Shown: positions 15,049-24,840, counted from the stretch's first letter. The stretch: DNA of 24,923 nucleotides from an uncultured Porphyromonas sp. (GCF_905372525.1 NZ_CAJPPN010000034.1:1-24923); one strand, 5' to 3'. Program-made: numbers and translations. Notes: generated by a model from the letters alone, not told the origin.

Positions 15049-15612
15049 TTAGCGACCGTGGGTGATGAGCTGCATGAACTCCTCTCGGGTCTTCGCCTCA
15101 CGGAAGGCGCCCGTGAAGTCGCTCGTCGTCGTCAGCGAATTCTGCTTCTCCACCCCACGCATCTGCATACACATATGCTGGGCTTCGACGACGACAATTA
15201 CCCCGAGGGGGTTAAGGGCCTCCTGGATACAGTCCTTGATCTGCATCGTCAGACGCTCCTGCACCTGCAGGCGACGAGCGAAGACCTCGACGACACGTGG
15301 GAGCTTGGAGAGCCCCGTGATATAGCCGTTGGGGATGTAGCCGATGTGCACCTTGCCAAAGAAGGGAAGCATATGGTGCTCACAGAGGGAATAGAAGTCG
15401 ATGTCCTTGACGATGACCATCTGCCGATAGTCCTCCTTGAACATCGCCGAGCGGAGGATCTCGTGGGGGGACTGGGTCATGCCTTGGGTGAGGAAGCGCA
15501 TGGCTTTGCCTACACGCTCTGGGGTCTTGATGAGGCCTTCGCGCTGGGGGTCTTCACCCAGCAGAGAGAGGATCTTGGAGTAATGGTACTGGAGCTCTTC
15601 GTCTGTTGTCAT
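15049..15612 (-). CDS. folE: GTP cyclohydrolase I
   Basis: Converts GTP to 7,8-dihydroneopterin triphosphate, the entry step to folate. The 187-residue protein shows the zinc ligands Cys77 and His80 in SLCEHHMLPFFG and Cys148 in EAQHMCMQMRGV. It also shows the substrate-binding segment GYITGLSKLPRVVEVFARRLQVQERLT. Length is typical. It starts 11 bp after the SPOR gene and is probably transcribed from the promoter at 16182-16189. Confidence 0.97.
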   Translation of the reverse strand: MTTDEELQYHYSKILSLLGEDPQREGLIKTPERVGKAMRFLTQGMTQSPHEILRSAMFKEDYRQMVIVKDIDFYSLCEHHMLPFFGKVHIGYIPNGYITGLSKLPRVVEVFARRLQVQERLTMQIKDCIQEALNPLGVIVVVEAQHMCMQMRGVEKQNSLTTTSDFTGAFREAKTREEFMQLITHGR

Positions 15613-15623
15613 TGAGGGGGTGG

Positions 15624-16151
15624 TTAGTCTTCCTGAGTATTGGGTTCGGTATAATTGAGTATGCGCACCTTGTCACGTACGACGTAGGACTCTTGGGCCC
15701 AGGCGGGGAGGGTGGAGACCAGGCGTGCTCGAGCCTGATTAGCCTCCTCACGAGTGGCGAAGTTCCCTACGGCGAGGCGCCAGAAGGGAGCCTTGTAGGT
15801 GATGTAGCTACTCATCGTCGGGGCGATGTGTCGTATCTGCTCGGCACGGGCATAGGCCTCGGCCTTGGCACCGGAGCGGTTGCTATTGAACATCTGCACC
15901 CGATAGCCCATGAGGAGGGTGTAGTTGCCGTCACGTCCCAGGACGGAGGCTGAGCCCTGAACTCCGATGAGTCTGCGGAGCTCGGGGGACTGGATGATGG
16001 TGACCACCCCTTCGCCGGGGGCTGGGGTCTCCAGAGCCTCGAGGATATTCCGATGGGGCTGCTTGGTAGGGGTTGCCTGCGCTGAGGCGACCTGTATCCC
16101 GATCACAAGGAGGAGGGAAAGGAATAAAAGGGGTCTATAGGATCGCTTCAT
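15624..16151 (-). CDS. Secreted SPOR-domain protein
   Basis: SPOR domains bind denuded glycan strands of septal peptidoglycan. From ATG 16151 the 175-residue protein has a Sec signal peptide (MKRSYRPLL, a hydrophobic core, cleavage after VASA near residue 24). A linker follows, then a C-terminal SPOR domain (YRVQMFNSNRSGAKAEAYARA, YKAPFWRLAVGNFATREEANQARARL). An upstream in-frame ATG at 16184 was rejected because it overlaps the -7 box at 16182-16189 and would lie before the expected transcription start (about 16175). It is first gene of the pair with folE. The domain is clear; the exact role is not. Confidence 0.85.
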   Translation of the reverse strand: MKRSYRPLLFLSLLLVIGIQVASAQATPTKQPHRNILEALETPAPGEGVVTIIQSPELRRLIGVQGSASVLGRDGNYTLLMGYRVQMFNSNRSGAKAEAYARAEQIRHIAPTMSSYITYKAPFWRLAVGNFATREEANQARARLVSTLPAWAQESYVVRDKVRILNYTEPNTQED

Positions 16152-16181
16152 CACTATTTCTTTTTTTAGCTTCTTTAACTG

Positions 16182-16189
16182 CAAAGATA
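16182..16189 (-). promoter_or_regulatory. -7 promoter box of the SPOR-folE operon
   Basis: TATCTTTG on the minus strand, 30 bp before the chosen ATG. No good -33 TTG is seen at 19 bp. The predicted transcription start (about 16175) decides the start codon of the SPOR gene. Confidence 0.65.
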
Positions 16190-16401
16190 CTTTAAGTACA
16201 GCTAATGCTCCTACAGCACCCTAATAGTGACGCTCAAAGCCCCCACCTCTCCGCCTCGGGGGGAGGGATCCCGTCCCCTCGTGAGTCTCTCACTCTGTCC
16301 CCCCTAGGGCTGGGTAATCAAGGAGCCCAGAGCGAAGGTAGCCACACGGTATCCTAGGGGCCGACTTACCCTGAGTACCCCCTCCGCCTAGGAGGGAAAA
16401 A

Positions 16402-16463
16402 GTATACACGCAGGTACACTATAGTATACACGCGTGTATACTTTAGTGTACCCACGTGTACAC
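16402..16463. repeat. Triple 18-bp palindrome cluster, copy 2
   Basis: Units lie at 16402-16419 (GTATACACGCAGGTACAC), 16424-16441 (GTATACACGCGTGTATAC, a perfect palindrome) and 16446-16463 (GTGTACCCACGTGTACAC), with 4-bp spacers TATA and TTTA. Number of units, unit length, spacer length and consensus (GTRTACMCRCRKGTAYAC) are the same as at 4500-4561, about 12 kb away. It is intergenic, between the tpiA terminator and the SPOR-folE promoter. Confidence 0.9.
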
Positions 16464-16533
16464 CCCATCGCTCTAGGTATATCCTCTGCAGAGCCCTCGG
16501 CTAGACTATGCTTGGGGTAAATACTTAGGCGTA

Positions 16534-16560
16534 CCCTAGGGAGGGATAGCCTCCCTAGGG
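16534..16560. other. Perfect 11-bp hairpin of unknown role
   Basis: CCCTAGGGAGG (16534-16544) and CCTCCCTAGGG (16550-16560) flank a GATAG loop. Each arm is itself partly self-complementary (CCCTAGGG). No T tract follows on either strand, and it is far from any stop codon. Confidence 0.6.
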
Positions 16561-16654
16561 AGATAAAAGAATATCCCCCGAGAGGCGAAGGGGTGGGGAG
16601 AACTAAGAGCGATCGTACGCTTGCCCCGCCACCTACCCCGAGGCGAAGAAAAGA

Positions 16655-16696
16655 CTAGGGGCTACACAGCCTGCTCGGCAGGTGTGTAGCCCCTAG
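16655..16696 (-). terminator. Terminator of the ricT-to-tpiA operon
   Basis: CTAGGGGCTACAC and CCTGC pair with GCAGG and GTGTAGCCCCTAG (one small internal mismatch) around a short loop. On the minus strand it is followed by TCTTTTCTTC. It starts 40 bp after the tpiA stop. Confidence 0.85.
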
Positions 16697-16735
16697 GGGA
16701 TAGATGAGGAGGGGGAAGTCCCCCCGAGCTCTCGT

Positions 16736-17494
16736 TTAGTGGAAGGCCTCGATAATGGGGAGGAACTTCTCTATGCTGAGCGAAGCACCACCGATCAGAC
16801 CGCCATCGACGTCGGGCTGAGCGAAGAGCTCGGCAGCATTGCTAGCGTTGCAGCTCCCACCATAGAGGATCGAGCAGTCGTTAGCGATCTGCCCACCGTA
16901 CTTCTTGACTAGTAGGTGGCGGATATGGGCGTGGATCTCCTGAGCCTGAGCCGAGGTAGCCGTCAGCCCCGTCCCGATAGCCCATACGGGTTCGTAGGCG
17001 AGGATGACCTTGCTGAATTCTTCGGGGGATAGGGAGAAGAGCGTCCCAGCGAGCTGCTCCTCTACGACCTGGAAGTGCTTGCCAGCCTCACGCTCTTCCT
17101 TTACCTCGCCGATGCAGAAGATAGGGGTAAGACCATTGGCCAGAGCTAGGCGTACCTTCTCCGTCAGGATAGCATTGTCCTCACCGTAGTAGGCTCTACG
17201 CTCGGAGTGCCCGAGGATGACGTAGCGAGCACCCGTAGAGGCGACCATAGCTGCGGAGACCTCACCGGTGTAGGCACCCTCAGCCTTGTCGGCGCAGTTC
17301 TCAGCAGCGATACCGATGGGGCTTCCTTCGGCTAGGCTAGCGATAGAGGCTAGGTGGATGAATGGGGCTCCGATGATGACCTCGCAGTGCAGGGCCTTGC
17401 CAGAGAGGGCAGTCTTGAGCTCGCTGATGAAGGCAGTACCCTCCTGGAGGGTCTTATTCATCTTCCAGTTGCCAGCGACGATGTTCTTTCTCAT
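16736..17494 (-). CDS. tpiA: Triosephosphate isomerase
   Basis: Interconverts dihydroxyacetone phosphate and glyceraldehyde 3-phosphate in glycolysis and gluconeogenesis. From the internal ATG at 17494 the product is 252 residues, the normal family length. It has substrate-binding AGNWKMN (Lys11), the electrophilic His96 in ILGHSERR, catalytic Glu168 in AYEPVWAIGTG and the phosphate-binding end YGGSCNASNA, IGGASL. An A-rich segment (AAACGAAAAAGATCA) lies just before this ATG, as expected of an independent Bacteroidota translation start, so a separate cytosolic enzyme is likely even though the frame is open upstream into the DoxX-like gene. It is the last gene before the terminator at 16655-16696. 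Confidence 0.92.
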   Translation of the reverse strand: MRKNIVAGNWKMNKTLQEGTAFISELKTALSGKALHCEVIIGAPFIHLASIASLAEGSPIGIAAENCADKAEGAYTGEVSAAMVASTGARYVILGHSERRAYYGEDNAILTEKVRLALANGLTPIFCIGEVKEEREAGKHFQVVEEQLAGTLFSLSPEEFSKVILAYEPVWAIGTGLTATSAQAQEIHAHIRHLLVKKYGGQIANDCSILYGGSCNASNAAELFAQPDVDGGLIGGASLSIEKFLPIIEAFH

Positions 17495-18796
17495 TGATCT
17501 TTTTCGTTTATATGGATAATGTATACGCTTCTTGAGGTAGAGCGTTAGGTGGAGCTTCCTCGCCCAGAAGCGCAGGAAGCCAAGGATAAGGAGTATCCCC
17601 CAAGCCAGCAAGAGATAGGAGCGTGCGAGCGAAGGGGCAGGGGCAATATAGTCGGGCTCTCTGAGGCGGTACAGGTAGTGAGTGACCTCCTCCACCGTAG
17701 GGAGATCCACGTAGGAGCGCTTGTCGATGATTTGCCCTCCACGTAGGACGAGGAGCCCCGGATAGGCACGTATCATCGTACGGATAGGGGTCGCATCCAT
17801 ATGGAGCATCGGGTAGCTCGCCCCCGTGAGGTAACGCCAGGCTGCGATCTCCTCGGTCGAGGAGGCCGTCACACCATAGAAGCGGTACCCCATCGAGAGG
17901 CTCTGCGTATAGAGCTCGTTGATCTCGTCGATACTCCCCTCACTAGCTCGGCTCCAGTGTGGGGCTAGCAGGAGGAGTGTCACCCCAGGATCCGTGAGGA
18001 GCGCCTCTGAGCAGACGTTCCCGAGGCTGTCCATCGGAGCGAAGTCATACTTGGCCCTATACGTAGCATCCTCTCCGTCCTGTACCCTCACGAAGTGCCA
18101 GGAGGAGTCGGGGAGGTTCTCGGGGGTAAAGGCCTTCGTCACTCCTCCCCGCTCGTAGAGGTAGCGGGTGGAGGCCAGTAGGCGCGCCTGGAGAGTAGAG
18201 TCTTCCTCGGCGATTGCCTCCCCGAGGTTCGTCCCCACACGGTAGGGACGGAAGTCCACGAGGGGTAGGTGTCGGTAGTTTCGCTCCATGAAGACCACGA
18301 TCCCCACGACAGCGAGGACGGCGGGGAGCCAACGTTCCCGCCGAGAGTAGAGGTGTCTCAGCCCACGTGCATCCCTTAGGACGAGGTAGGAGAGGGGCAG
18401 GAGTAGGAGGTTCTTTAGGAGCGTCTCTAGTGGCGTCAGGTGAATAGCATCCCCGAAGCAACCGCAGTCACTCACGGGATCAGCCAAGAGTGAGTACAGC
18501 GAGATGAGCGTCATCCCCGCGAAGAAGGCGACGGACAGACGTGCCGACAGCCTCCGGTAGATCCCCATCAACAGGAAGGCTCCGAGCAAGAATTCCCCTG
18601 CACAGAGCACGAAGGAGAGTGTGAGGGTGATCAGGGAGCTCCAGGCCCAGCGCTCATCGAGGACGGGGGCGAGGTACTCCCCGATCTTCAGGGCTGAGCC
18701 CACGGGGTCGATCGCCTTGAGTAGCCCCGAGACGATCAGGACGACTCCCGTGAGGACACGGGCTATCTCGGCGAGGATGAGACGCGGGCTGATCAC
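16736..18796 (-). CDS. DoxX/MauE-type membrane protein with thioredoxin-like domain, read in frame into TpiA
   Basis: A single 686-codon frame. Residues 1-170 hold five membrane segments with the DoxX/MauE-type motif DCGCFGD (Cys111, Cys113). Residues about 180-388 are a thioredoxin-like domain, predicted periplasmic, in which the usual CxxC is replaced (APHWSRAS), so it is probably not redox-active. A sixth membrane segment (about 389-412) is followed by a Lys/Arg-rich stretch. Met435 then starts a complete triosephosphate isomerase. In related Bacteroidota the first part (BT_3928-like) and tpiA are, as I recall, separate adjacent genes. Here no stop lies between them; the junction bases are AT-rich and look like a former intergenic leader. 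It may be a real fusion, a lost stop, or a sequencing error. The start is 1 bp after the DUF1599 stop. Confidence 0.72.
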   Translation of the reverse strand: MISPRLILAEIARVLTGVVLIVSGLLKAIDPVGSALKIGEYLAPVLDERWAWSSLITLTLSFVLCAGEFLLGAFLLMGIYRRLSARLSVAFFAGMTLISLYSLLADPVSDCGCFGDAIHLTPLETLLKNLLLLPLSYLVLRDARGLRHLYSRRERWLPAVLAVVGIVVFMERNYRHLPLVDFRPYRVGTNLGEAIAEEDSTLQARLLASTRYLYERGGVTKAFTPENLPDSSWHFVRVQDGEDATYRAKYDFAPMDSLGNVCSEALLTDPGVTLLLLAPHWSRASEGSIDEINELYTQSLSMGYRFYGVTASSTEEIAAWRYLTGASYPMLHMDATPIRTMIRAYPGLLVLRGGQIIDKRSYVDLPTVEEVTHYLYRLREPDYIAPAPSLARSYLLLAWGILLILGFLRFWARKLHLTLYLKKRIHYPYKRKRSMRKNIVAGNWKMNKTLQEGTAFISELKTALSGKALHCEVIIGAPFIHLASIASLAEGSPIGIAAENCADKAEGAYTGEVSAAMVASTGARYVILGHSERRAYYGEDNAILTEKVRLALANGLTPIFCIGEVKEEREAGKHFQVVEEQLAGTLFSLSPEEFSKVILAYEPVWAIGTGLTATSAQAQEIHAHIRHLLVKKYGGQIANDCSILYGGSCNASNAAELFAQPDVDGGLIGGASLSIEKFLPIIEAFH

Positions 18797-18797
18797 G

Positions 18798-19349
18798 TTA
18801 GTTCTCCGATAGCTTGACGAGACAGAAGAGGGCGTAGTTCACCATATCCTTATAGTTGGCGTCAATACCCTCCGAGACGAAGGTCTCTCCCTTGTGATCC
18901 TCGATTTGCTTGGTGCGATAGACCTTGGAGAGGATGAGGTCGACCATCGAGGAGAGACGCATGTTGCGCCACGCCTCACCGTAGTCGTGGTTCTTGGACA
19001 GCAGGAGCTGTAGGGTGGCCTCGGCGAAGCGATCGTAGAGGGAGAGTGCCGTAGAGGCATCGAGGTCGGGGCGACTCACGGGCCCGAGCTCGAGCTGGAT
19101 CATCCCGATGAGGCCGTAGTTGACGATGCCGACGAACTCGCTATCTATACCCTCGGGGACGTGTGCCTCTCCTCGGATCTGGATGCTACGGATGCGTTCG
19201 GCCTTGATGTAGATCTGGTCGGTGAGCGACTCGGGGCGTAGGATGCGCCAGGCCGCGCCGTAGTCGTGGAGCTTCATCTCGAAGAGACTTCGACAAAGCT
19301 CCAGTACGGCGCGGCACTCGCTCTCAGTGCGTTGCTCTTGCTCTGACAT
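18798..19349 (-). CDS. Duplicated DUF1599 protein
   Basis: The 183-residue protein consists of two copies of one helical module. Both copies share the pattern K-x-HDYG-x-AWR, a basic R-x-x-x-I segment and EGID followed by NYGL/NYAL: KLHDYGAAWRILR ... EGIDSEFVGIVNY and KNHDYGEAWRNMR ... EGIDANYKDMVNY. The family is DUF1599, found mostly in Bacteroidota; a relation to all-alpha nucleotide pyrophosphohydrolases has been suggested by its fold pattern, but no reaction is established. It lies 14 bp after lon and 1 bp before the DoxX-like start, so it is tightly coupled in the operon. Confidence 0.85.
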   Translation of the reverse strand: MSEQEQRTESECRAVLELCRSLFEMKLHDYGAAWRILRPESLTDQIYIKAERIRSIQIRGEAHVPEGIDSEFVGIVNYGLIGMIQLELGPVSRPDLDASTALSLYDRFAEATLQLLLSKNHDYGEAWRNMRLSSMVDLILSKVYRTKQIEDHKGETFVSEGIDANYKDMVNYALFCLVKLSEN

Positions 19350-19363
19350 GGGGTGGTGTTTTT

Positions 19364-21826
<2,463 letters not shown>

Positions 21827-21913
21827 TATATCCTTGCGGTGAGGCGCTCGGCGAAGGGGGGATGGGGAGGAGCTCTCCCTCTACCACCCAGTCACCCGCC
21901 TCGGTGATAGGTC

Positions 21914-22420
21914 TTACTTGTTTGCTTTGGGCCGTTCCTTCATCCCCACGCCCACGGCAGAGACCCCTGTGAGGGTCACCCGATCCAGAGGAGTGAGTCG
22001 TAGGTAGAAAAGGCCAGTATAGGGCGTCTGCAAAGGCCGTGCCAATCCAGCTCGGTACTCGTGAAAGACCGTGCCTGGGCGCAGCCACACCTCCGGCTGA
22101 TCGGCTAGGCGGAAGCGCAGGGTGTCGGTGTAGTACGTGCTCCCTCCTCGCTGGAGCTCAGCCAGCAGAGCTAGCTCCGTCTTCTCGATACGGCTATCTA
22201 GGCGCAGAGCGATCTGGATCTGGTAGAGACGCTCTCGGTCGGGGAAGAGGAGCTGGAAGCGGACGCTCGTATTGCCCTGCCAGACTCCACGGGGGAGGTC
22301 GTAGAAGGCATAGTAGTCTCCCTCCTCCGCTGCTTGATAGCACCCCGCACCTCCTATCCAGAGGGCTAGGAAGAGGAGGACTCGGGGGAGATGGTGTGCT
22401 CGGGGCAATAGTCTCATCAT
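21914..22420 (-). CDS. gldH: GldH-family lipoprotein
   Basis: The 168-residue protein has a signal peptide with a basic N-region and lipobox GGAGC (acylated Cys27). The mature part matches the GldH pattern: an early FYDLPRGVW-type segment, ranges of strands (SVRFQLLFPDRERLYQIQIALRLD), and LFYLRLTPLDRVTLTGVSAVGV near the end. GldH was named for gliding in Flavobacterium, but homologues occur in non-gliding Bacteroidota, where the role is unknown. It lies 22 bp after ricT, the order also found in Bacteroides. The start may be Met1 or Met2. Confidence 0.85.
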   Translation of the reverse strand: MMRLLPRAHHLPRVLLFLALWIGGAGCYQAAEEGDYYAFYDLPRGVWQGNTSVRFQLLFPDRERLYQIQIALRLDSRIEKTELALLAELQRGGSTYYTDTLRFRLADQPEVWLRPGTVFHEYRAGLARPLQTPYTGLFYLRLTPLDRVTLTGVSAVGVGMKERPKANK

Positions 22421-22442
22421 CGTACAGCTCTAGGGGTAGGGC

Positions 22443-23696
22443 TTACTTTTCGTCTTGTGGGTCTCGGGTGGGGCTAGGACTTTGCTCCCCCTCCGCTCGG
22501 CGGGTGCGGGGACTGCGGAACTGGCGCACCTCGTGTCTCCCCCCAGAGCGATCGCCCCGTGAGGCTTCCCGCTGGCTCCCCTCGTGGTGTCGAGGTCGAT
22601 CGCCTCCACGGCGCCCCTTGCGCCCGCCATCGAAGCGGGTGAGGCTATTATCGGCCAGGATGTCTCGGGACTGAGCTCCCGAGCGGTGCCCCTCGGGGTG
22701 CTGCTCGAGGCTCTCGGGACGCTCCCCCTTCTTGTTTTGGGCGATGACCTCAAAGGCACGCTCGGCGGAGATCGTCACCAGATGTACGGGGGCATTGCGC
22801 ACCGTACTGTAGGTGATCTGTCGCTGGAAGTGGTCAGTCTTGAAGTGATAGTAGCTCCCTGTACGGGTCTCTAGGACGACCTCCCGGTCAGGGAGGCTAC
22901 GCTGAGCCTCGGCATAGGCATTCACCTCGAAGTTCATACAGCACTTGATCTTGCCACACATTCCCGTGAGCTTCTGGGGGTTCATCGTCACGTCCTGCAC
23001 CCGGGCGGCACTCGTGCTGACCGAGGAGAAGGAGGACATCCAGCGCGAGCAACAGAGCTCCTGCCCACAGGGGCCAATCCCACCGATACGGCCGGCCTCC
23101 TGGCGAGCACCGATCTGCTTCATCTCGATCCGCACGTGGAAGGTATCGGCGAGTACTCGGATGAGCTGACGGAAGTCCACTCGGCCGTCTGCGATGTAGT
23201 AGAAGATCGCCTTGTTGCCATCTCCCTGGTACTCCACGTCGCCGATCTTCATCTCCAGCCCGAGGCTAGCCGCTATCTGGCGAGCCTGGATCATCGTCGG
23301 CTCCTCTCGGCGCTTAGCTTCCTCCCAGCGCTCCAGATCGCTAGCACGAGCTACACGGTAGACGTGCATCCACTCGCCCTTGTCGGGGTGGTAGCGGTGG
23401 CTCTTCATCGCCAGCTCTGCCATCTTGCCGGTGAGGGTCACCTGCCCGATGTCGTGTCCTATGGTAGAGCCGACGGCGACGATGTCGCCCTTGTAGAGCT
23501 CGATCCGTTCGCTATTGATATAGTATCCCTTGCGGGTATTCTTGAATTGCACCTCGACGAGGTCAGAGCTCTGTAGGGACTCCGGGATGTCGCACAGCCA
23601 GTCGTAGGTACTCATCGGGTTCATACTACAGCCTTCGCATCCTCCTGGGGTCATCGCACAGCAGCCCATGTTCGCCGTTGTGGTCTTATAGTCCAT
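22443..23696 (-). CDS. ricT: PSP1-domain protein RicT/YaaT-like
   Basis: The 417-residue protein has the PSP1 domain (residues about 60-310) with the characteristic cysteine pattern CGQELCCSRW ... MCGKIKCCMNFE. In Bacillus RicT is part of the Fe-S complex RicAFT, which affects RNase Y-dependent RNA maturation; the role in Bacteroidota is not established. The N-terminus adds a cysteine cluster (Cys12, 13, 20, 23), which may bind metal. From about residue 323 a 95-residue disordered tail rich in Arg, Gly, Ser and Glu follows (GGRKGRRGGDRPRHH among others), not part of the family core. It is the first gene of the operon with gldH and lon. holB, often adjacent in relatives, is not seen. Confidence 0.9.
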   Translation of the reverse strand: MDYKTTTANMGCCAMTPGGCEGCSMNPMSTYDWLCDIPESLQSSDLVEVQFKNTRKGYYINSERIELYKGDIVAVGSTIGHDIGQVTLTGKMAELAMKSHRYHPDKGEWMHVYRVARASDLERWEEAKRREEPTMIQARQIAASLGLEMKIGDVEYQGDGNKAIFYYIADGRVDFRQLIRVLADTFHVRIEMKQIGARQEAGRIGGIGPCGQELCCSRWMSSFSSVSTSAARVQDVTMNPQKLTGMCGKIKCCMNFEVNAYAEAQRSLPDREVVLETRTGSYYHFKTDHFQRQITYSTVRNAPVHLVTISAERAFEVIAQNKKGERPESLEQHPEGHRSGAQSRDILADNSLTRFDGGRKGRRGGDRPRHHEGSQREASRGDRSGGRHEVRQFRSPRTRRAEGEQSPSPTRDPQDEK

Positions 23697-24110
23697 CGAA
23701 TGTCACGTATTGGCGGTAGGGGATTGTACTCTCCTACCTATATATTATATCGGTGAGGGGGCGAGCTCCCATGGGGGCATACGCACAGCTCCTCACCTAC
23801 TGAGTTCGGGGGGCGTTCTAGCCACACCGCTCATCCAGCACCTCCCGAGTGAGTCCTAGGGGAGGGATAGCTCTCCGCCTCCCGGCTCTCTAGAGCCGTC
23901 TATGACGTATCGAGCGTATGAGTGCGCAGTGTAGGCCTACAACGTTCAGCAAAGGTACTGAATTTTACGTCCCCCATCCCCCGCCATGTCCGTCCCTCAC
24001 ATAGGGCACGAGGCGAACTAGACTAATCATCCGAGCCTCTCCGCCCTGGAACACTCGGCCTCTCGCAAACCCATATCCCCCCGAACCTCAGCCCTCCCCT
24101 CTCTAAGGGC
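23697..24110. other. Non-coding region before ricT
   Basis: No gene is supported. It contains the -7 box at 23950-23957, an AT-rich TATATATTATAT patch about 40 bp before the ricT start that could hold a nearer promoter, and short GC-rich palindromes. If the distal promoter is used, ricT has a leader of about 250 nt. Confidence 0.5.
23950..23957 (-). promoter_or_regulatory. Possible -7 promoter box upstream of ricT
   Basis: TACCTTTG on the minus strand fits TAnnTTTG. There is no matching -33 TTTG at 19 bp, and it is 253 bp from the ricT start. Confidence 0.4.
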
Positions 24111-24149
24111 TAGTAGCCCCACCCTCCAGCGGGGAGGATGGGGCTACTA
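24111..24149 (-). terminator. Hairpin after the HU-like gene
   Basis: TAGTAGCCCCACCCTCC (24111-24127) pairs with GGAGGATGGGGCTACTA (24133-24149), 17 bp with one mismatch and a 5-nt loop, 34 bp after the HU-like gene stop. No T tract follows. Confidence 0.65.
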
Positions 24150-24183
24150 CTCTGTGCTAAGCTCGTCTATAGCGGGCGAGGGA

Positions 24184-24633
24184 CTAAATCCCTACCCCTC
24201 CACCTCCGGGCTTCTGGGGCTTCGACGGGGTCTTTGCGCCCTTGGCCTTGGGGTTATCGACGCTGAGCGAAGCAGCATGGGCTGCACGTCGGAGCTTTGA
24301 CTTGGGGAAGTAGCGGACACGTGGTGTACGGAGCGTCTGGGCGGTGACGTCCTCCTCCTTGAGCGACTGTCGGGAGGAGATCATCAGGCAGAGCATCCCG
24401 AGCTCCCCGAGGTCGACGGCAAAGCCATCCTGTAGGTAGCCCTCTACGATATCGGTGAGGGCGACGATACACGCCCGGACATCCGCTCGGGTGAGCGTCG
24501 TGGCAAAGGCGATCGAACGCTCGATATCCGCTAGACTCTTACGGGGATGGGTACGACGCTGTGCGAAGTAGATCGTCTGACCCTTGTTCTTGCCAAGAGT
24601 TGCCTTCTTGGACTTGACTTGAAACTCAATCAT
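24184..24633 (-). CDS. HU-like DNA-binding protein (HU-HIG type)
   Basis: The 149-residue protein matches the Bacteroidota HU-family form: IEFQVKSKKATLGKNKGQTIYFAQR, then the helical body SLADIERSIAFATTLTRADVRACIVALTDIVEGYLQDGFAVDLGELG and a strand-rich basic arm (VRYFPKSKLRRAA). It should bend or coat DNA, or bind RNA. A C-terminal tail of about 25 residues rich in Lys, Pro and Gly (ending GGGGVGI) follows the domain. It stands alone: own promoter at 24809-24840, terminator at 24111-24149. Bacteroidota carry many paralogues of this type, so a specific role is unknown. Confidence 0.85.
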   Translation of the reverse strand: MIEFQVKSKKATLGKNKGQTIYFAQRRTHPRKSLADIERSIAFATTLTRADVRACIVALTDIVEGYLQDGFAVDLGELGMLCLMISSRQSLKEEDVTAQTLRTPRVRYFPKSKLRRAAHAASLSVDNPKAKGAKTPSKPQKPGGGGVGI

Positions 24634-24808
24634 GGTCTATGAGTATATAAAATGAATAAATAGAATTACCTCGTGCCGAGTGGGGAGAGCTGTGTGCTAC
24701 AGGGCGGGAGATCTCAGTCGCCTGCTCTCGGGGGTGCACCACTGAATATATATAGCGTGAGCAACCGATATGAGGGTCTCGCCTTGAGCTCCTTCCCTCT
24801 CGACATGA

Positions 24809-24840
24809 CAAAGGTAGAGCAGACTTTTTGTCCCACCAAA
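24809..24840 (-). promoter_or_regulatory. Promoter of the HU-like gene
   Basis: Minus-strand TACCTTTG (24816-24809) with TTTG (24840-24837) 20 bp upstream, close to the Bacteroidota consensus. Transcription would start near 24802, giving a leader of about 170 nt before the ATG. Beyond it, to the window edge, only AT-rich and C-rich non-coding sequence is seen. Confidence 0.75.

Larger units (their letters stand above)
16190..16654. other. Non-coding gap between SPOR-folE and tpiA
   Basis: No credible gene is seen. It holds the second triple-palindrome cluster (16402-16463), a perfect 11-bp hairpin (16534-16560), several CTAGGG-type short palindromes and a short A-rich patch. The rest shows nothing recognisable. 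Confidence 0.6.

Noticed and set aside
14980..15615. 211-codon plus-strand frame opposite folE
   Set aside because: Antisense shadow of folE, whose zinc and catalytic residues are intact.
16535..16550. CTAGG-GAGGGATAGC resembling a stretch near 23865-23880 as a dispersed repeat
   Set aside because: Short, with an indel, and made of the common CTAGG/GGAGG words of this genome; not distinguishable from chance.
22039..22674. 211-codon plus-strand frame opposite gldH and ricT
   Set aside because: Antisense shadow crossing two real genes; low-complexity product.
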